Of a stretch of 34,068 nucleotides of DNA, positions 32,151-34,068 are shown piece after piece. The translations under genes were made by a program, and so were the position numbers. The DNA lies in the NCBI RefSeq assembly GCF_002289575.1, contig NZ_NTGA01000035.1, positions 1-34,068 of the forward strand, read 5' to 3'. The DNA is from Dietzia natronolimnaea. GTDB taxonomy: Bacteria > Actinomycetota > Actinomycetes > Mycobacteriales > Mycobacteriaceae. The notes beneath the pieces are model-generated. The model saw only the letters and a program-made list of their open reading frames with translations, made no database searches and had not been told where the DNA came from. Each line of letters starts with the position of its first letter. The first letter of the stretch is position 1.

Positions 32151-33770
32151 ATGACCAGCCCGCCCACCAGGAGTGCGGCGACACCGAGAGAGACATTCTC
32201 CCGTCGCTCCGTCTTCGTCTTTGCCGCCATCGGCTCCGCCGTCGGCCTCGGCAACATCTGGCGCTTTCCCTTTGTCGCCTACGACAACGGTGGCGGCGCC
32301 TTCCTGCTCCCCTACCTCGTGGCCCTGCTGACCGCGGGCCTCCCGCTGTTGTTCTTCGACTACGCCATCGGCCACCGTTTCCGCGGCTCCGCGCCGCTGA
32401 GCTTCCGGCGGATGAACCGTTTCGCCGAGCCGATCGGCTGGATCCAGGTCCTGGTGTCGTTCGTCATCGCCGTCTACTACGCGGTGATCATCGCGTGGGC
32501 CGCCTCATACGCGTGGTTCTCGATCGACGAGCGGTGGGGTGAGACGTACGAGGAATCGGCGTCGTTCTTCGCCGAGGACTTCCTCCGCGCGGGCAGCGGC
32601 TTCGGCGTCGACTTCGTCCCGGGCATCGCGATCGTCCTTGTGGTGGTGTGGATCGTCACGCTGGGCGTCCTGCTCGCGGGCGTCCAGAAGGGAATCGGCC
32701 GCACCGCCCTGCTCTTCGTCCCGCTCCTCGTGGCGCTCTTCGCCGCCCTCGTCGTGCGGTCGCTCTTCCTCGAGGGCGCGATGGACGGCCTCAACAACTT
32801 CTTCACCCCGGACTGGGGCGTGCTCACCGAGCCGAGCGTGTGGATCGCGGCCTACGGGCAGATCTTCTTGTCGCTCTCGGTGGGCTTCGGCATCATGCTG
32901 ACCTACTCCTCGTACCTGAAGCGCAAGTCCAACCTCACGAGCTCCGGGCTCGTCGTGGGCTTCTCCAACTCGGCCTTCGAGGTCCTCGCCGGCATCGGCG
33001 TGTTCGCCACCCTCGGTTTCCTCGTCTCCACGTCGGCGGGCGCGGGCTGGGAGGACGTCGGTGGCGGCCCGGGCCTGGCGTTCATCGCCTTCCCGGCCCT
33101 GATCTCGCAGATGCCGGGCGGCCCGATCTGGGGCGTGGTGTTCTTCGTCTGCCTCATCCTGGCCGGTATCACCTCGCTCATCTCCATCGTCCAGGTGGTC
33201 ATCTCGTCCTTCCAGGACAAGATGGGCAGCAGCCGGACCGCCTCGGTGCTCGCCGTCGGCATCCCGATGGCGGCCGCCTCGATCCTGCTCATGCCCACCG
33301 AGACCGGTCTGCAGAACCTCGACGTGATGGACAAGTTCGTCAACAGCCTCGGCATCGTCGGCATCACCCTCATCGCCCTCATCGTGGTGATCTTCGTGAT
33401 GCGCCTCGGCCCCACCCTGCGCGACCACCTCAACTCGGTGTCCTCGTGGAAGGTCGGCTCGTTCTGGATCGTGTGCCTGGCCGTCATCACCCCGGTCGTC
33501 CTGGGGTACGCCCTGATCCGCGAGATCATGACCCTCGTCTCCGAGCCCTACGAGGGCTATGACGCCGCTATCCTGGGCGTCTGGGGTTGGGGAATGATCG
33601 GGACCATCCTGGTCCTGTCGATCATCCTGTCGGCCCTGCCCTGGCGGGGGGCCCGCCAGCTCGACGGACCGCCGAGTGTCGACGACGACCCGAGCGATTA
33701 CGTCTACGAGGAGGGACTCACCCGTCCCGACGAGAACCCTGCCCCCACCCACACGCCGAAGGAGGCCTGA
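32151..33770 (+). CDS. metP: Sodium-dependent methionine/alanine importer, large subunit (NSS family)
   Basis: A 539-residue neurotransmitter:sodium symporter-family transporter in the cytoplasmic membrane. The signature GSAVGLGNIWRFP at residues 28-40 forms the Na+/substrate site in TM1; TM6-TM8 equivalents include YGQIFLSLSVGFGIMLTYSSY. About 11-12 hydrophobic helices are visible, and the C-terminal tail is acidic. Pairing with the 45-residue MetS gene 3 bases downstream identifies it as the MetP type known from Corynebacterium glutamicum, which imports methionine and alanine; paralogues may prefer other amino acids. The ATG at 32151 has AAGGAG (32138-32143) 7 bases upstream, so the in-frame extension to 32034 is not used. 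Confidence 0.92.
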   Translation: MTSPPTRSAATPRETFSRRSVFVFAAIGSAVGLGNIWRFPFVAYDNGGGAFLLPYLVALLTAGLPLLFFDYAIGHRFRGSAPLSFRRMNRFAEPIGWIQVLVSFVIAVYYAVIIAWAASYAWFSIDERWGETYEESASFFAEDFLRAGSGFGVDFVPGIAIVLVVVWIVTLGVLLAGVQKGIGRTALLFVPLLVALFAALVVRSLFLEGAMDGLNNFFTPDWGVLTEPSVWIAAYGQIFLSLSVGFGIMLTYSSYLKRKSNLTSSGLVVGFSNSAFEVLAGIGVFATLGFLVSTSAGAGWEDVGGGPGLAFIAFPALISQMPGGPIWGVVFFVCLILAGITSLISIVQVVISSFQDKMGSSRTASVLAVGIPMAAASILLMPTETGLQNLDVMDKFVNSLGIVGITLIALIVVIFVMRLGPTLRDHLNSVSSWKVGSFWIVCLAVITPVVLGYALIREIMTLVSEPYEGYDAAILGVWGWGMIGTILVLSIILSALPWRGARQLDGPPSVDDDPSDYVYEEGLTRPDENPAPTHTPKEA

Positions 33771-33773
33771 GCC

Positions 33774-33911
33774 ATGGACGCTTCCGCGATCATCATGATG
33801 GTGCTGTTCCTGCTCGTGATCTGGGGAGGACTCGTCGCCAGCATCGTGCACTACGCCGGTCACCCCGACGATCCCGAGGAGGCCACGACCTCCCCCGCGC
33901 GCGAACTCTGA
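33774..33911 (+). CDS. metS: Methionine/alanine importer small subunit
   Basis: A 45-residue single-pass membrane peptide: MDASAIIMMVLFLLVIWGGL, then VASIVHYAGHPDDPEE. One hydrophobic helix spans about residues 5-26 and is followed by the conserved HxxxHPDDPEE-like acidic tail of the MetS family. In C. glutamicum MetS is required for MetP activity. Its ribosome site AAGGAGG overlaps the end of metP and the start codon lies 3 bases after the metP stop, so translation is coupled. Confidence 0.9.
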   Translation: MDASAIIMMVLFLLVIWGGLVASIVHYAGHPDDPEEATTSPAREL

Positions 33912-33934
33912 CCCCGCGCCGCACGACCTGATCG

Positions 33935-33975
33935 CCGGCCCCGGCGCCCGCACACCCCCGCGGCGCCGGGGCCGG
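33935..33975 (+). terminator. Strong GC-rich hairpin after metPS
   Basis: CCGGCCCCGGCGCC (33935-33948) pairs perfectly with GGCGCCGGGGCCGG (33962-33975) around a 13-base loop, 23 bases after the metS stop. It lacks a T-run but is the expected terminator of the operon. Confidence 0.75.
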
Positions 33976-34068
33976 TCCGTTGCACAGCGGTCACCCGGTC
34001 ACAGCGCCGAGTCGCCGCGCCCCTCTCCCTCCCGGCACTAGTGGGCATCTCCGTTAGTTCGTCGGGGG

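Overview
The window is GC-rich throughout, with tightly packed genes, many GTG starts and 4-bp stop/start overlaps. It comes from a mycolate-making actinobacterium (Mycobacteriales; a Dietzia/Gordonia/Rhodococcus-type genome fits, but I cannot fix the genus). The evidence is a single-chain type I fatty acid synthase overlapping its phosphopantetheinyl transferase (fas-acpS), a CmrA-type mycolate reductase, a DUF3618 protein and an LdtMt2-type L,D-transpeptidase. From memory, the order MFS / cmrA / orn / tRNA-His ... ldt / tRNA-Lys / DUF3618 / bcp ... acpS / fas follows the M. tuberculosis Rv2508c-Rv2524c neighbourhood, so most of the window is conserved chromosomal core.

Layout. 1-7.2 kb: an F420-type oxidoreductase, a HAD phosphatase, an intergenic stretch with degenerate repeats, an MFS transporter, cmrA, a TetR regulator divergent from a small membrane protein with two palindromic operators between them, orn (probably leaderless) and tRNA-His with a terminator. 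7.3-17.7 kb: an accessory block that interrupts the core order. It holds a glycine-rich membrane miniprotein and, on the minus strand, a translationally coupled operon: NRPS (Cy-PCP-Cy-PCP-TE), NRPS-type methyltransferase, two ABC exporter/importer half-transporters (YbtP/YbtQ or IrtAB-like) and a thioredoxin-fold [2Fe-2S]-like protein. This looks like a thiazoline/oxazoline siderophore (yersiniabactin/pyochelin-style) locus. 17.7-21.7 kb: L,D-transpeptidase, tRNA-Lys with a perfect terminator hairpin, DUF3618, bcp, a TetR regulator and acpS. 21.7-31.1 kb: fas. 31.1-34 kb: a secreted protein and the methionine/alanine importer metPS, including the 45-residue MetS.

The most notable point is at about 17.23 kb. 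The NRPS (minus strand) lacks the first part of its first cyclization domain, and the divergent CPA1 Na+/H+ antiporter (plus strand) lacks its N-terminal half. The two truncations meet within a few tens of bases. This is best explained by a deletion (or an assembly join) that removed both 5' ends, both promoters and everything between them, probably including the adenylation module. The siderophore locus as seen here has no adenylation domain and no native promoter.

Other points worth a look are the paired operators upstream of the membrane protein gene, paired inverted repeats upstream of fas, in-frame 15- and 18-bp tandem repeats in the linkers of the NRPS-operon proteins, an insertion inside AcpS, a single-cysteine Bcp, and an NRPS second Cy domain whose first motif aspartate is replaced. 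Domain and family assignments are by reading motifs; no database search was run.
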